64,000 bases of DNA from Cordia subcordata (GCA_028554755.1 JAPTOF010000010.1:10452001-10516000), one strand, 5' to 3'. Shown: positions 1 to 12,400, numbered from the stretch's first letter. Notes: generated from the letters alone by a model not told the origin. Numbers and translations are program-made.

Positions 1-1648
1 GCAGTACCAAGTTAACTTCACAATCAACTCATCAATTTGAGCTTTCAATAATCAACCCATCCTTCACCTTATACCATTATTCAACACAAGAATACATTCA
101 TTCTAGACTCAATTCTCAACACAAGCATTAATCCAAGCTAGCTCAAGTATACTGCACTAAACAAACATCTCAAAGTACTTCCTAAATGCACAAACCAAGC
201 TACTTTATTTCTTTATTAGTCAAGCAATGCTTCAACCTTTCAACACAAAAAGCTTCAGGCTCTAAAAACTTTTGCAACACTTCAAACAACAAGACTTGAC
301 TCAATCAAATAGCCTAAAAAAAAACCCAACTTTTAGCAAAAGAATTCCCTTAAAAAATTATATTTTCAGCAATAAAACATGGCCACAGGTAGTATTTCCA
401 CTTGAAATTTCCACCAAGCTTCAAAATAACCCAACCTTCTTACAAGCAAACATAGGCACACAAACCTTCAAAAGTCCTTCCACCACAACTCAAAGAAACT
501 CGAGAAGGAAAACAAAGGCAAGCTAGTTTTTAGCAAAACAAAGCAATTACCACCACATGTATAAGTTACCCGAACAGCACCCAAACACTACATAAATGAA
601 CCTCACGCCAGTTAAAACACACAAAAAACATTATAGCAAAGTATGATTATGTCAATGCAAAAAAGAGAAATCACAAGCACTGCCTCGATGTGCAATCTTC
701 CTCAAAAAACAAGTTTGTGCCTAGGCCAATTGCCGAAAGGCCGGATTACTTCAACTGCCTTTATTCACTTTCATACATAACTTTCATAATTTGCCTAGAA
801 TTTCATTCAACCTTTTTACGCGATGACAAACATTTGTAATAAATGCCTCCAGTTACTCAGTTGGTCACAATTCTAGGTGGCTTTTAGCTCTACTCATAGT
901 CCCATTTCTTTTTCTTTTCTTTTCATTCTTTTTTTTTTTTTGTAGAAGACCAGCGGAGTAGAAAGACGCTTATTTAATTTAATTCATTCATGCGCCTTTT
1001 TTCACACTTTAACTTTCAACACTTTTGTAGGAGTGACCTCAACCCCGACATAACTTTCCTAGGCATGCACTTTTTCACAATTTCACCGCAAAAAATAAAT
1101 CAAGGCAAGTACCCATCAAACTCAAACTAAGCATTAGCTTTCAATTTAAGTGCATGGACATTTTTAGCCCAAGTTAAGATTAAGCAAGGTTCAAGCACAG
1201 CGTGTTCAAAGTGACTATCGAGAAACTAAATACAATGGGGATGGATTTTCGCATGTACTAACTTACTGTTGCAACCAATCAAGTTTCCCGAGTATGGGGA
1301 TTAGACTTTTTTCAAGAGAGATGCTAAGTTCACAAAGAAAAAAGTTAAGCAAAAATAAAAAATGATTTAACAAAAGAGCTTTCAAGGACTTACTAGTTTG
1401 ACTCTTAGAAACTCAAAGAAACATGAAACCAAAGACATTAAATGACTCTAAAAGTGACATTTTTACAAAACACTTAAAATTTTTTTTGTCATTTTTCTGG
1501 GTTTTTTTCTTTTTTTTTTTCGTGAAGACTCAAAAAAGACTCAAGAAATACTAACTAAAACACATATATTTACAAGACTCAATATATCACATTAAAAACA
1601 CATCTAAACATCAAATAGACTCAAAGTAAATGACTAAAATGAAGCATT
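1..1648 (-). other. 3' noncoding region of the gypsy element
   Basis: No believable gene. The stretch is AT-rich with T- and A-runs (about 907-941 and 1487-1521) and continues the element toward a 3' LTR outside the window. No polypurine tract or LTR start is visible inside the window. Confidence 0.5.
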
Positions 1649-1688
1649 CCTCCCCCACACTTATCACACACATTGTCCTCAATGTGTA
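1649..1688 (-). other. Conserved ACATTGAGGACAATGTG / AAGTGTGGGGG motif
   Basis: The minus strand reads ACACATTGAGGACAATGTGT and then, about ten bases on, AAGTGTGGGGGA. I recall this pair as a hallmark of the 3' noncoding part of many plant Athila/Tat and gag-only elements. The first half is itself a near-palindrome (ACATTGAGGACAATGT). Its role is not known to me. Confidence 0.5.
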
Positions 1689-1967
1689 AAGAAAAGAAAG
1701 CAATAAAATAAAAGAAAGATAAAACAAAATTAAGCAAAAAAAAAAAGAAGGAAAAGTAAGAGGACTTCCCTTAAAAGAGGTGCGGGAGGTGGTGGAGCTG
1801 GCTATCATTCATCTGAGTGGGACCATGGTACTCAACGAGATCATTAATTTTCTAAGCTTTGGTTTGCATAAACAAAGAAACACACCGTCCTCCCCTTCTT
1901 GGATTAAATCTTGTTTATTGCACCAAACCTGAAAAACAAAGGGTTCCACTTTGTGAAAAAACATATT

Positions 1968-2387
1968 TCAGAGCATGTGAGGTTGGGTATTTTGAAACCG
2001 GGATCTACAAAACAAGGAAGCAAGTTGGGGAGCAACGGGGGCTGGGGTGGTGTTTGGCCACACTTCGCCGATCATTGGTCGGCCATTAGCACAGCTCATT
2101 GTGCTGTGGGGAGTGGTGGCTTTGTTGGTAGGTGTGATTTTTGGTGTTTTCTTGGCCATTATTTTCTTCCCGATGTGTTTTTGTGAAGTGGGTTTGGAAG
2201 ATCTTGGATGATTTTGGTGTTTAGAGTGGTGGTTATGGTGGAAGAATGTGGTGGACTTCTTTGGAGAAGAAGAAAGTGAGGTGGAATTGAAAATAAAAGT
2301 AAAATATGTTTTCTTACTTCTATGCATTTTTAAAACAGCACTTGTGCGTGCCCATGCATAAGCCCCTAGTGACCCAAAAAAATTCAA
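1968..2387 (-). other. Open frame of unknown function in the gypsy 3' region
   Basis: A 139-codon frame on the element's coding strand is rich in Ser, Thr, Pro, His and Lys, with runs such as HHNHHSKHQNH and PTNKATTPHST. It lies between the post-pol motif and the ACATTGAGGACAATGTG motif, where Athila-type elements may carry an extra small frame. I recognise no domain. It may be a relic or chance. Confidence 0.3.
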
Positions 2388-2597
2388 AAAACATCATTAA
2401 AATCTGCCATTTTTCCAAAGCACCTCATGCCTGTCAACATCAAAACTCTCATAGAATATATTCAGACCAAAGTTAGGATTCTCAAGGAAGAAGAAGATAA
2501 AAAATAATAGAAAAATTCCTAAAAAATTAGAAAAGAATTTGTAAAAATCGGAAACTAACTAGAAAACACTAGAAAACTCAAAATTGAAATTTCTAAC

Positions 2598-2642
2598 TCT
2601 GTGGGTTGCCTCTCACAAGCGCCTTTGCTTAACGTCGTTGGC
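2598..2642 (-). other. Short noncoding motif after the pol tail
   Basis: The plus strand carries GGGTTGCCTCTCACAAGCGC followed by a TTAACGTC stretch. I recall this phrase from many plant gypsy elements and their gag-only relatives, but cannot search for it. It lies just after the coding tail in element order. Its function is unknown. Confidence 0.35.
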
Positions 2643-2660
2643 TCAACATAGCCAATTCAT

Positions 2661-2870
2661 CTAAGCTTTATCCAGAGGCTTTTCTAGCTCAATTCTATCA
2701 TGGACGGGCTTTAAATGATGTCCATCAACTTTGATGACTTTGTCATTGCTCAAGCCCTTTATCTCAAGAGCATTGCTTTTCTTCTTCTTCAACTCTTGGG
2801 GTTGTAACTTCATATGTGCAACTCTCTTATCCACTATAGGTGGATTCAATCGGCTTTGAATTTCTCCCAT
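2661..2870 (-). pseudogene. Tail segment resembling the post-integrase region of gypsy pol
   Basis: The 69-residue reading frame contains VIKVDGHHLKPVHDRIELE. This resembles the FKVNGQRLKP-type segment that normally follows the integrase core in Athila/Tat polyproteins. Here it follows the protease almost directly, in another frame. The simplest reading is that the whole reverse transcriptase-RNase H-integrase part was deleted, joining protease to tail. The match rests on a short motif from memory, so confidence is moderate. Confidence 0.45.
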
Positions 2871-2875
2871 GGCTT

Positions 2876-5262
2876 CCCTTGATTTTTTTGCATGGCAACT
2901 GGTTCTTGCAAATTAATGCTACCTGCAAAAGTCTTCTTAAATTCTTTTGACTTTTCAAGAGTAGAACTTTCACAAGAAGTAACACTTAGCTCATTATCAT
3001 CAACTGTTTCTAAAGCAAAAACACAAGACACCTCACTAGGATTTTTCATGTCATTACTAACATCAAATTTAACAATGTCTCCATCAAACTCTATAGTGAG
3101 AATACCTTCATACACATCAATTTTAGTCCTAGTTGTACTAAGGAATGGTCTTCCTAGCAAGATTTCACATGACTTGGAGGACGAATCCTCCTCTATATCA
3201 AGCACACAAAAATCAGTAGGAAAAACTAAATCATTTACTCGCACTAAAACATCTTCTAGGACACCTTTAGGATAAATCAAAGACCCATCAGCTAGTTGAA
3301 TAACAACTCCTGTTTTTTTCAAAGATCCTACTTTCCAGAGTCCCACATTCAAAGCAAAATAAATGGACTTAGGCATGACATTAATGGATGCTCCTAAATC
3401 ACACATAGCTTTCTTAATACCTAGAGTGCCTATTTGACAAGAAATAGCAAACATACCTTGGTCCTTACATTTCAGCGGTATTCGCTTTTTAAGCACGGCG
3501 GAGACATTCGCCCCCATACTTATTTTTTCATTCCTAACGAGCTTCTTTTTGGTCATACACAATTCTTTTAGAAACTTTGCAATTTGAGGTACTTGTCTAA
3601 TTGCATCAAGTAAGGGAATATTTACCTCTACCTTGCAAAAAAGCTCAAAAATCTCATTCTCTTCCTTCTTCTTTTTAGACTTTGTGAATCTTTTGGGGAA
3701 AAAAGGCTTAACCACCAGCTCCGTACCATTTTTAGGCTCTGTTTCATTACTGTCTGCCATTTTTTCATAGTGTTTTGCACCTTCTTTTTTGATTTCTTTC
3801 TCTGTTTCAGGTGTTGTCGACTTTGCATGCCTATGCCTAGTCTGGCAGTGGCTGTCAAGCAATTCTTTTTCACTTCGTAAAGTGATTGCTCATGCATTTT
3901 CCTTTGGATTAGCAGTCGTTTGAGAAGGTAATTTATCATGGGACTCCAACCTACCTACGGATGTTTCCAATTGGCATATTTGTGTCTCCAAATTCTTTAT
4001 GCCTACCTTCGTTTCCTATTGAAATTGTTGAGTGTTAAGAGCAAGAGATTTCACAATATCCTCAAGAAAAGTACCTGAACTTGAAGGTGTGGGCTGCAAT
4101 GGTGGGGCTGGTCGTGGATGAAAGTATTGCAAATTTGGTGAATTAAAATTTTATGGCCTTGTTCCATAGCTCAAGTTTGGGTGATCCCTCTAATCTAGGT
4201 TGTATGTATTCGAAAAAGTATCATATCTTTGCTATGGTGGACCGGGAAACCCTCCAATGGCATTAATATGTTGTGGATCCTCTTCTTGGAGTGTGGGACA
4301 TGTATCAGTTGGGTGTCCCACCATAGCACAAATTCTGCAAACTTTTTGAATTTGAACACTACCACCTATAACCAAACTTTGAACAAGAGAAGTTGGTTGA
4401 GTTAACTTTGAATTAAGAGAAGAAATACTTACCTCATTAACTCTTCTCGAAGGCTCGTATCTATTCCCAAATTGTTGTGAATTTGCAGCCAGGATGGAAA
4501 TCAAATCTCTAGCCTCTCGAGGTGTTTTGTTGAAGATTGCTCCCCCACTAGCGGTGTCCACCATTCTTCTCTTAATTGGAAGCAATCCTTCATAAAAATA
4601 TTGGATAGGGATTGCTCAAAAATCCCATGTTGGGGACAACTTGTACAAAGTCTCTTAAATCTCGCCCAATAATCATAAAGCAACTCCAAATCCCTTTGCT
4701 TAATGGCACAAATTTCCCTCCTAATTGCCACGGCTCTAGAAGCTGGAAAGAATTTGTCAAGGAATGCTCTAGCTATATCTCCCCAAGTAGTGATGAAACC
4801 AAATGGAAGATAAAATAGCCATTCTTTTGCCGCATCTACCAAGGAAAAAGGAAATGCTCTTAATTTAATTTGGTCCTCCATTACACCATTGGGTTTCATA
4901 GTTGAACAAACTATATGGAACTCCTTGAGATGTTTATGGGGATCTTCATTTTCCAACCCACGAAAAGTGGGTAAAAGACGAATTAATCCCAATTTTAGCT
5001 CGAAATTGACATTAAGCTCTGGATAAGTGATGCAAAGGGGTAGTTGATTCAAAGGGCCAGTGGCTAATTCATGTAAAGTTCTATTATTTTCGATCATCTT
5101 CTCTTCTTTTTCAGACTCACTAGATGATTCGGACAAAGGTTGTGATGTTTCGGCTTGTTTCTCAAGTTGTTTCTGCAACTTTGCTTATTTTTTCAAGCTC
5201 TTTGTAGTCTTTTCAATCTCTGGATCAAAATGCAACTCACTTGTATGATTTCACCTAGTCAT
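2876..5262 (-). pseudogene. gag-protease pseudogene of the gypsy element
   Basis: Starts at ATG 5262-5260 (MTR...). In-frame stops follow at 5253-5251 (TGA) and 5187-5185 (TAA). The retrotransposon gag domain covers 5178 to about 4610 (motifs YPELN, LLPTFRGLENEDPHKHLKEF, DKFFP). A one-base frameshift near 4606-4611 moves the rest into another frame, which carries a CX2CX4HX4C zinc knuckle (CRICAMVGHPTDTC, about 4310-4350). A linker with further stops leads to the aspartic protease at 3862-2846, with the active site DLGASI in CDLGASINVMP and the late LGRPFL motif. The family product packages RNA and processes the polyprotein; this copy cannot make either. Several stops could be C-to-T changes, as expected for methylated, silenced repeats. 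Confidence 0.85.
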
Positions 5263-5288
5263 AAAAAAGAAAAAATTTTAGCACCAAT

Positions 5289-5305
5289 CCCCAGCAACGG
5301 CGCCA
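5289..5305 (-). other. Primer-binding site, tRNA-Asp type
   Basis: The minus strand reads TGGCGCCGTTGCTGGGG directly inside the LTR. Athila/Tat elements use TGGCGCCGTTGCCGGGG, complementary to the 3' end of tRNA-Asp. There is one substitution (C to T). This fixes the orientation of the element and the inner LTR border. Confidence 0.85.
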
Positions 5306-5311
5306 AATTTG

Positions 5312-6699
5312 ATGGGCATTGAAACCATTAAAAATAATATACCAATTCTTGCCTCGCGAAATTAAATAGAGTACGTGATGAGAACAGGGTCGAATCCACA
5401 GGGATTAGGATATTATAATATGCTAATTACGCCAAGTGAATTAATCAAATAAGTTTCAATCAAGAAAGGGGGAATTTAATGCGAAAAAGTAAAATTAACA
5501 AAATTATCCAACACACTGGTCCGCGCTGCGTGGGCACGCAACTCGGCCAGAAAATTAAAAAAAACGTAAATAAAAATAAAAATAACTAAAGTACGCAATC
5601 CTAAGCTCATGCAAGGCTGGAAAAACGAGCAATGAATCGAGAATTAAATCTAGCCTGAGGAATAATCATAATTTCAGTCAACAAATCCGATCCTAGATGC
5701 AAAGATATTTCCATCCATTTCAATAAATCAGTTATGGCTATTGGCTCAGCTTAATAATCTCATATTTCCTTACAGTGTTGATAACAGTCTAAATCCCCTA
5801 CGATTTTTCCCGTTATCACCTTACTTATTAGTCGTTCTAACCCCTAGAGATGCCCGCAGAATCTATCTAACGGCAGTAATAAAAATCTAGAAAGACATAA
5901 TTCTAAAAGTCAACACTCTCATAGTAATTGCTCATTTAGATTGCATAATTACACATGAAACCTGGTTACTACTATTCTTAGATTAATTAGATTAATCCAA
6001 TTGGCTACGTATTGTCATACAATTAAATAACTGCGTGCAAAATTAAATAATCGCATAACAATATTAATTATTAAAATAAATATGCAAATATCAAAATAGC
6101 ATGAAAGGAATAAAACAATTAGATCTCATGGAATTGATGAATCGAAACCTTGATTAATCCTTGGCTAGAAAGACATTTATAACTTCATCGTCATGAAAGT
6201 GGTGCCTAAGAAGATGAAAATAACCTGCTAGAAAATTATGAATAAAGTCTAGGTCTCCCTATGAATTATACGTAGGAAAATATATAGGAGAAGTTCCTAA
6301 CTGGAGTTTTTCTCGAATAAGGAAACTCTTTAAAGCTAAGGAAAATAAAAAGGTAAAAGTTCTTAGTAAAAGTCTTCTAGAATTAATTTCCTTCCTTTCC
6401 AAAATATGGCAAGTCTTCAATGCAATTCTTTTCCAAAAGTGCTGTAAAAAATATCTTCAGTCTTGGTCAAAGCTTGGTCAATCCCACGTAGAAATTGCAT
6501 GGTATTTTCCAATGTGGTAGAATCAATTTTATCAACTACAAATAAGTCCGAAAAGACTTTGAATCCATATATAATATATCCAACTCCTTTTCCCAAGCAT
6601 AAACATATAAAAACACATATAAAGCACCAAGTAAGAAGTATCCAATTCTAGAATTAAGCACAATTAACTATGAATTAAAAGCTTATTTAGTAGTTATCA
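5312..6699 (-). repeat. 5' LTR of the gypsy element
   Basis: The inner edge lies next to the primer site, where the plus strand starts TGGGCATTG (minus strand ends in CA). The outer edge is placed at TGATAACTACTAAATAAGC on the minus strand, so the LTR would run TG to CA over about 1.39 kb. It contains the phrase GTCGAATCCACAGGGATT (about 5390-5407), which I recall as common in plant gypsy LTR regions. The outer edge is inferred from the TG and the change of sequence character, because the partner LTR is outside the window. Confidence 0.7.
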
Positions 6700-7200
6700 A
6701 TTGACTTCATATCATGAAATTATGAGATATGAATGCTAATGCTCTGTGGACAACTTGAATGGATTATGAGAATACTTTTCTTATAAATTGTGAACAAAAT
6801 AATGGATGAACACTTTGCATGTGAGATGTGAACATACTCTTTTAAACTATTGATTGAGTCAAATTTGCATACATTCACTATGTGAGGAGGAGTCAAGCTT
6901 TTAGGACTCCATGTAAGGTGTTTAATAATTTCTTATCATATTTGCTTATTTTTTTAAGTGTCAAATGGATAAAAAAATGTATGGTATTTACTACCTTTGG
7001 ACGAGTAAGAATATGTGATACTATGCATATTTGTCTTTTTTATGATAAAGGGGGAGAGAATATGTGACAATATGCATAACATGTCTGATAAACATGCATT
7101 ATTTGAAGGAGAGTTATGCCTTTTAGAACTTCATTTATGCTATAATGTGCTAATATTGGACATTCTCTTTGTTATAGCATATTGTGATTTGTCATCATCA

Positions 7201-7213
7201 AAAAGGGGGAGAT
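7201..7213 (+). other. Polypurine tract of the copia element
   Basis: AAAAGGGGGAGAT lies immediately before the TGTTGG that opens the LTR. This is the expected position and composition of the plus-strand primer in reverse transcription. Confidence 0.75.
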
Positions 7214-10200
7214 TGTTGGCTTTATGATAAATACATAATTTTGATGATAACAAATCAAGGAAACTTGTGATTGTCAAATGTGTTTATTCTAATATGTTTA
7301 TATGCTTAAAATACACACTTGTGTGACTTTGGGATTGATTGTTTACATCTTTATATGGTAAATATATTTGTACATAATCTTTATAAGTGAAATATTACCT
7401 TATTGGTGTGAATGCATTAAATGTAAATTGGATTGATTGAGATATATGTTTTTGGATATCTTGAAATTAGATTCATTATGATTGGATATTTGAATGTTGG
7501 CATTGTATGATTTGCAATTAACGTCTTGATGATATAAATAAAAGATTAGCCATGATTTATAATGATGTGTTTTGATATAAACATGAGTTGGATAAATTAC
7601 ATGGCTATGAATAAAAATATTGAATAAATGAGCTTTTGATAAATTATATAAATTGCTTGAAATCCAATGTAGGAATTTTTCTATGAATTGAATGCTTCAT
7701 AAACATATATATGGATTGTTCCTTTTTGATAAGCTATGTTTTCGCAAAGCGTAATCTTATGGAAGCTAGTGAAAAAGCTCATAGATTTGAGGATAAAAGA
7801 TAGATGTCCATACGTAAAAAGTCCCAAGTCAAAGACAAGGGGAGATATAAGGCCAAAAACGTGAAGTCATAAGCGGTACCAGCTCATTTCTTATATTATT
7901 GCTCTATGTTGTGTATATTCTTGAGTTCACACCTAAAGATCAAAATCCTTCAAAATCTTTTTTAATCCTCAAGATCTATTTTTTCCAAAATCATATTTCA
8001 ATCCTTAAAACATGTTTTTCAAAAGTCATAAATTTGCATCTTGAAATCTTTTGAGAAAATAATTGATTGCTTACTTTTTGAAAGTTTTCTAAAAGCAAAT
8101 CTTTGACTTTCTCTTTCATTTTGAAATTATTCTATATTGTCAAATCTTCTTGAAAGAATTTTAAATCTTCTCATGTTTCAAATAGTCTTTCAAAGATACT
8201 TTCAAACCTTCCTTTCTTATTTTGAATCCTCTTTATTGACTTTTAAATTGTTAAATATTTGTTCTATAAAAAAGGATTCAAAGGAAATTAGAAAAAGGGC
8301 AAAAATAGTGTTTTTCTGGTATAGGTTGGACCCCTCGCTAGGCTCCCAACTAGGACCCAGTGCAATTGCCTTTGAACTGCTGTCTTCTGGACCCTATCAG
8401 ACTCCTGGCCGGGCGACTGTCCTATGCGACCGGGGGTAGGCAGAATGTCAGAGGTCCTGGCCGGACTTTGCAATGGTTGATCGGCCTTAGCAAGCGACGT
8501 TGACCTATTGTGTTTAACAAATAGCCGTTTTAACTTGTTTTTGTTAAGTTTTTCAACTCTCTCGCACCATATACGTTTTCTCTCATCCTTGACATTCCTA
8601 TGGCTATTCGTATCACCATATATACTCCAATCTAGAGCTTTCAAATTATCACTTGAGCATTACAAACATATTGAGCTTTAGATTGTTGATTCTTGAGATA
8701 TACAAGAGCTATACACTTCTATATTCTTTTGAGTAAGCTATTGAGCAACACTTACGTTTCTTGTATTCAATTATCAAGTGAGTTTACACTCCATAGTTAG
8801 GATAGAATTGAGATTGAATTCTCAGTTAGAAAGGAGTGGGGAAATCCTTAGTGAGGTGCTTTCACTTGGGTTTTTTTGAAGATTTGGCTTCAAAGAGTTA
8901 TAATAGAGTTGGTTTTGTTGGATCTCATATGCTATTACCATATTCAAGATTACGTATCGGATTTTAATTTTAATCCATAATCTATACATGGTAGCAGAAA
9001 ATAGCATAATCACATGATATACACATAGGAATCAACACATATACCAACAAAGAAAAATATCAAAGAGACTCATCTTGGATCATACTTATCTTGTAATATT
9101 TATAGTACTATGCTTATCCTAAAAGGATAAGATCTAGGGAATGTGGAAATTCCCTCAATACCCTTCATTAAACTTTTAAGATAAGGAATATCCCCTTGGG
9201 ATAAAAGGACACCCAAATATTCCATCTCACACACTAAATATCTCTTATTTAGTCCCCGCTCATCTAATGAAGATATCCATAAGCTATATTAAGAAGACCC
9301 AGATAATTAAATCCCTTCTTATCTTCAAAACTCAAATCTTAATTAAGTAACCTACATAATAAATTCTTCAATTATGTATCCAATAGAGAAGTGGCTAGTG
9401 GAGGAATCAAAAGACATAATTACCCTTGGCTCTCAAAATGACCAAAATGCCCTTGCCACCAATTTGGCAACATCGTGGCCATTTTGACTTTGGTCTACTC
9501 CACCAAAAGACCAAAACCCGCACTTCAAGAATAATTATTGGCTAAGCAGGAGTTCGTTACATGAAGTAACCTCTGTCTTTGACCAATCGAGCAAAATGAC
9601 CAAAATACCCCTCTATGTATACCTATAGTCAAGGTCGGTCAAAGGGCACTATCACCTCCAAGACTACATCAAAAACCTTGGAATTTCTAGTCTAATAAGT
9701 GATCGCCACTTGATCATGGATCTCTTGATCTAGGGAGTGACCCACAAGCCATATGACTGATATTCCCCTGAAAGGTAATATCACTAGATCTAGATTTATG
9801 ATGACCAATAAGACAAAACCAAGGGGGCATATAGACTTTACTGTTGCATATGTATGTCCTGATTGATTAGAACACAACATCTAACGTACAAGGCAGACAA
9901 TCTTATCACTCAAGACCTTTCCTCATGGTATATCAAAGTGCTGCACCCTGACTTCACTAGTTCATCCGCACATGCCGAAGATAAGAGCATCGGTCACTCG
10001 GAAGCAGTGAGTATCCTATCCTTTATAAATGATGGAACAGCTCCACAAAACATACTTACGGTGGTTCTATCCAATACGTGACACACGTACCAGGAGTCAA
10101 GTCCAAAAAGACCCTCCAATGACCTTGGTAGATCACCCCTATTAGGAGACTTGCCCAGTATAGCCTTATCCCAGTAGAGTACCCATCACAACCATCTGGC

Positions 10201-10733
10201 TGTAGATATCTTTACGATATATCCAAAACTAAACTTGGACTTATTGTGTGTCCAGTCTCACTGCGTACCTAAGTCATTAGACTATATCATTGGACCTTTA
10301 CATAATGTATCACGCATATATACCAGAGATAATATATGTAAGAAGTACTCATAATTATAATAAATGATCAAATATCTAATTCAATATCCATTTACAAATG
10401 GTCTTTAGGACATACAATCTTAATAGGTTTGTGCTTCACCAACAATTGAAAAAGCATCATTTATCTAGTAGAGTTGTTGTGAAGTCCTAAGGGGAGAATC
10501 CTTAGGCGGTGGATGTAAGCTTAATCGAACCACCTAAAAATCTAGTGCATTATATTCCTTTCTCTTCCTATCTCTATTGTTTTCATATTGCTTGCAACCT
10601 GTTTGATAAATTGATTGTATGAAGTTCATTCATTTTCTTGATTGTAAATATTTGCATTAAATCAATTTTATTTTCCAAAAAAGTAACATAATCTTAATTC
10701 ACCCCCTCTCCTAAGATTATTTGTCCCATAACA
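7214..10733 (+). repeat. 3' LTR of the copia element, interrupted by a nested LTR
   Basis: Runs from TGTTGGC at 7214 to CCCATAACA at 10733. Without the nested piece (8916-10444) it would be about 2.0 kb. Near the end it carries CACCCCCTCTCC, typical of the R/U5 end of Sirevirus-like LTRs. Open frames at 8137-8439 and 8288-8644 lie inside it and resemble nothing. Confidence 0.6.
8916..10444 (+). mobile_element. Probable solo LTR nested in the copia LTR
   Basis: A 1,529-bp block starts TGTTGG and ends CCAACA, a perfect 6-bp inverted repeat with TG...CA ends. Host LTR text resumes on both sides. No coding sequence, primer site or purine tract is seen, so it looks like a solo LTR left by recombination. 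The flanking five bases (GGTTT and ATTGA) do not match, so the insertion is not proved by a target duplication; the edges or later decay may explain this. Confidence 0.5.
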
Positions 10734-12390
10734 ATTATTGTTATACTTTCTGTAATATAATACAAATTTATTTAACTAATGATATATAATTTGTTTGAAA
10801 TATTTAGTCACATAAAACAACTAAATGATTTTAATAGATCAAATTATATACACGACATTCCGTGCATGGCACGAATGGTAGACTACTATATTTATATACA
10901 TGGAAAAAGACATTCAGATCCCTTGTTTTTAAGTATTAGACCAAATAGTCCCCTCAATTCTTCTTTTTCCATTCCTTAGTCTCTCTGTCAGTTAAATTTA
11001 ATGGAATAGTTAAGTATCTTCAAAAAATATTATTTATACCCTTAATAAGTTAACTAATGTGATACAATATATTTTTTATTTTTATTTTTCAATAAAGCGA
11101 CAAAACATATAACCATATTTTTATTTTTATTTTTAATTAGTTTAAAAATATTTACATAATTACTATTTTTAATTATTTTAAAAAATAAAAATAAAAATGA
11201 ATTGTACTTAAAAATATTAATTTCTTTTTTTTTCTCTTAAAAAAATGAAACTCTTCAAATAGTAATATGATCATTGGAAAATTTTTAATTTCTTTTTAAT
11301 TTTTTGAGCAACTAGACTACGAAATAAATCATGCAAAAAATAATAATAATAATAATAAAGGATTTGTGTTATGTCCTTTATCGCATTAAGGGCATAAAAA
11401 GTATTTTGTGAAAATAGTTAACTTTTCCATTAATTTTAACTTATAAAGGAAATTAGAAAGAGGAAAAAAGAAAAAAAAAAAGAGCTGGGGGACCTATTTT
11501 ATATATATATAGAGACACACACTCTTATTTGAAATTAAGTGCTCAAAAATCTGATTAAAATTAAGATCATAAACACCAAAACGTCATCGTCACTTTCTGA
11601 CTTTTAACCAAATCTGATTTTGACATCCCCAGAAACAGCTGGCACATTTTAATAAAATATTAAGCATTTGTTGCCAAATAATTGAAGATGCATGTATGAA
11701 CTCTTTTCTATTCGGTCAAATGTGATGGGCTATGGCGGCTCTTTTTTTTCCACGAAAATAAAGTATCAGTCATCACGGTTGACTTTATGTCGGCATTAAT
11801 TCATGTAGCATTGCTATGTGCATTACTACTCTTTTGTCCCTTTATTTTTTGTATATACAATAAAATAGTTACAATATGTATATGAGCTCTTAGATTTGTA
11901 ATAGGTGTAACGTATATAATATGTATAATGTGTATACGTGTGTAGTGTGTATAGTTTGAGTAGTGTGTGTAATATGTGTTGTGTATGGCATGTGTGGTAT
12001 GTGTAGTTTTATTGATTTTTATTTTCTTTTAATTTAAGGCATTATAGGAAAAATAAATGTTATTTGCACATTTTTAAAATATCCAAATTATGGCTTATAA
12101 GATATAAGCATTCAAGAACCATCTTATTTTTTATAATTACAAATAAAACATCTTATTAAAAGTGTTTTATAAGCATCTTATGATAACAAAGTTGACAATA
12201 AATAATACTTTTCTAAATAAAATATCAAATAAGATTAATATCTTATGAAAAGCTCAATACAAACGCAATATAAATCCAAGAAAAGTAGTTATACCACAAA
12301 AGAGTAAAGTCATAATGCTTTTAACTTCATAAGCAAAGTTTTTGTTTTTTTGCTTTCTTTTTTAATTTTTGTACCCTAATCCAGAGCTTC
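10734..12390. other. AT-rich intergenic region upstream of receptor gene 1
   Basis: No gene is seen. It contains a palindrome CGTGC-ATG-GCACG near 10860-10874, a short (TAA)n run at about 11340-11360 and a TA run near 11500. At 11545-11720 there is a block that also occurs, inverted, at 28690-28850 and 60180-60300 (listed separately). The last kilobase is the presumed promoter of receptor gene 1. Confidence 0.6.
11545..11720 (+). repeat. Receptor-upstream block, copy 1
   Basis: The text shares long near-identical runs with the reverse complement of 28690-28850, for example GATTTTGACATCC, ACAGCTGGCACATTTT and AATTGAAGATG. The same block recurs at 60180-60300. It lies about 0.8 kb upstream of the receptor gene 1 start, in gene orientation, so it may be a conserved part of the family's promoter region or an old shared insertion. 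Confidence 0.7.
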
Positions 12391-12400
12391 ATTTATATAC
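12391..12400 (+). promoter_or_regulatory. Candidate TATA box of receptor gene 1
   Basis: ATTTATATAC lies about 105 bases upstream of the chosen ATG at 12505, a reasonable promoter distance. Another TATA-like string (CTTATATACTCC) lies nearer the start but would leave almost no leader. Confidence 0.35.

Larger units (their letters stand above)
1..6699 (-). mobile_element. Non-autonomous Ty3/gypsy (Athila/Tat-like) retrotransposon, cut by the window edge
   Basis: Read on the minus strand the order is: LTR (6699-5312), primer-binding site (5305-5289), gag with zinc knuckle, retropepsin, then a short coding tail, a noncoding motif and a long 3' region running off the window at base 1. No reverse transcriptase, RNase H or integrase core is present between the protease and the tail, so the element lacks the pol core. 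The tRNA-Asp-type primer site and gag style fit the Athila/Tat lineages; the missing pol core recalls the gag-only TR-GAG class. The second LTR must lie beyond base 1, so target duplications cannot be tested. The element abuts the internal region of a copia element at 6700, which suggests it inserted into it. Confidence 0.85.
6700..10733 (+). mobile_element. 3' part of a Ty1/copia-like element (internal end plus 3' LTR)
   Basis: About 0.5 kb of noncoding internal sequence (6700-7200) leads into a purine tract and an LTR starting TGTTGG. The phrase CATCATCAAAAAGGGGGAGA is typical of the 3' end of plant copia elements, especially Sirevirus-like ones. Everything upstream is cut off by the gypsy LTR at 6699. 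No primer site follows the LTR end at 10733, as expected for a 3' LTR. The LTR carries a nested insertion. Confidence 0.65.

Noticed and set aside
5289..5305. Match to tRNA 3' ends (also at 21651 and 59483)
   Set aside because: These are retroelement primer sites beside LTRs; no cloverleaf is present, so no tRNA gene is called.
8137..8644. Open frames of about 100 codons on both strands
   Set aside because: They lie within the copia LTR and show no domain or motif.
10855..10880. Palindrome CGTGC-ATG-GCACG as a Helitron 3' end
   Set aside because: No CTRR terminus follows at the right distance in either orientation.
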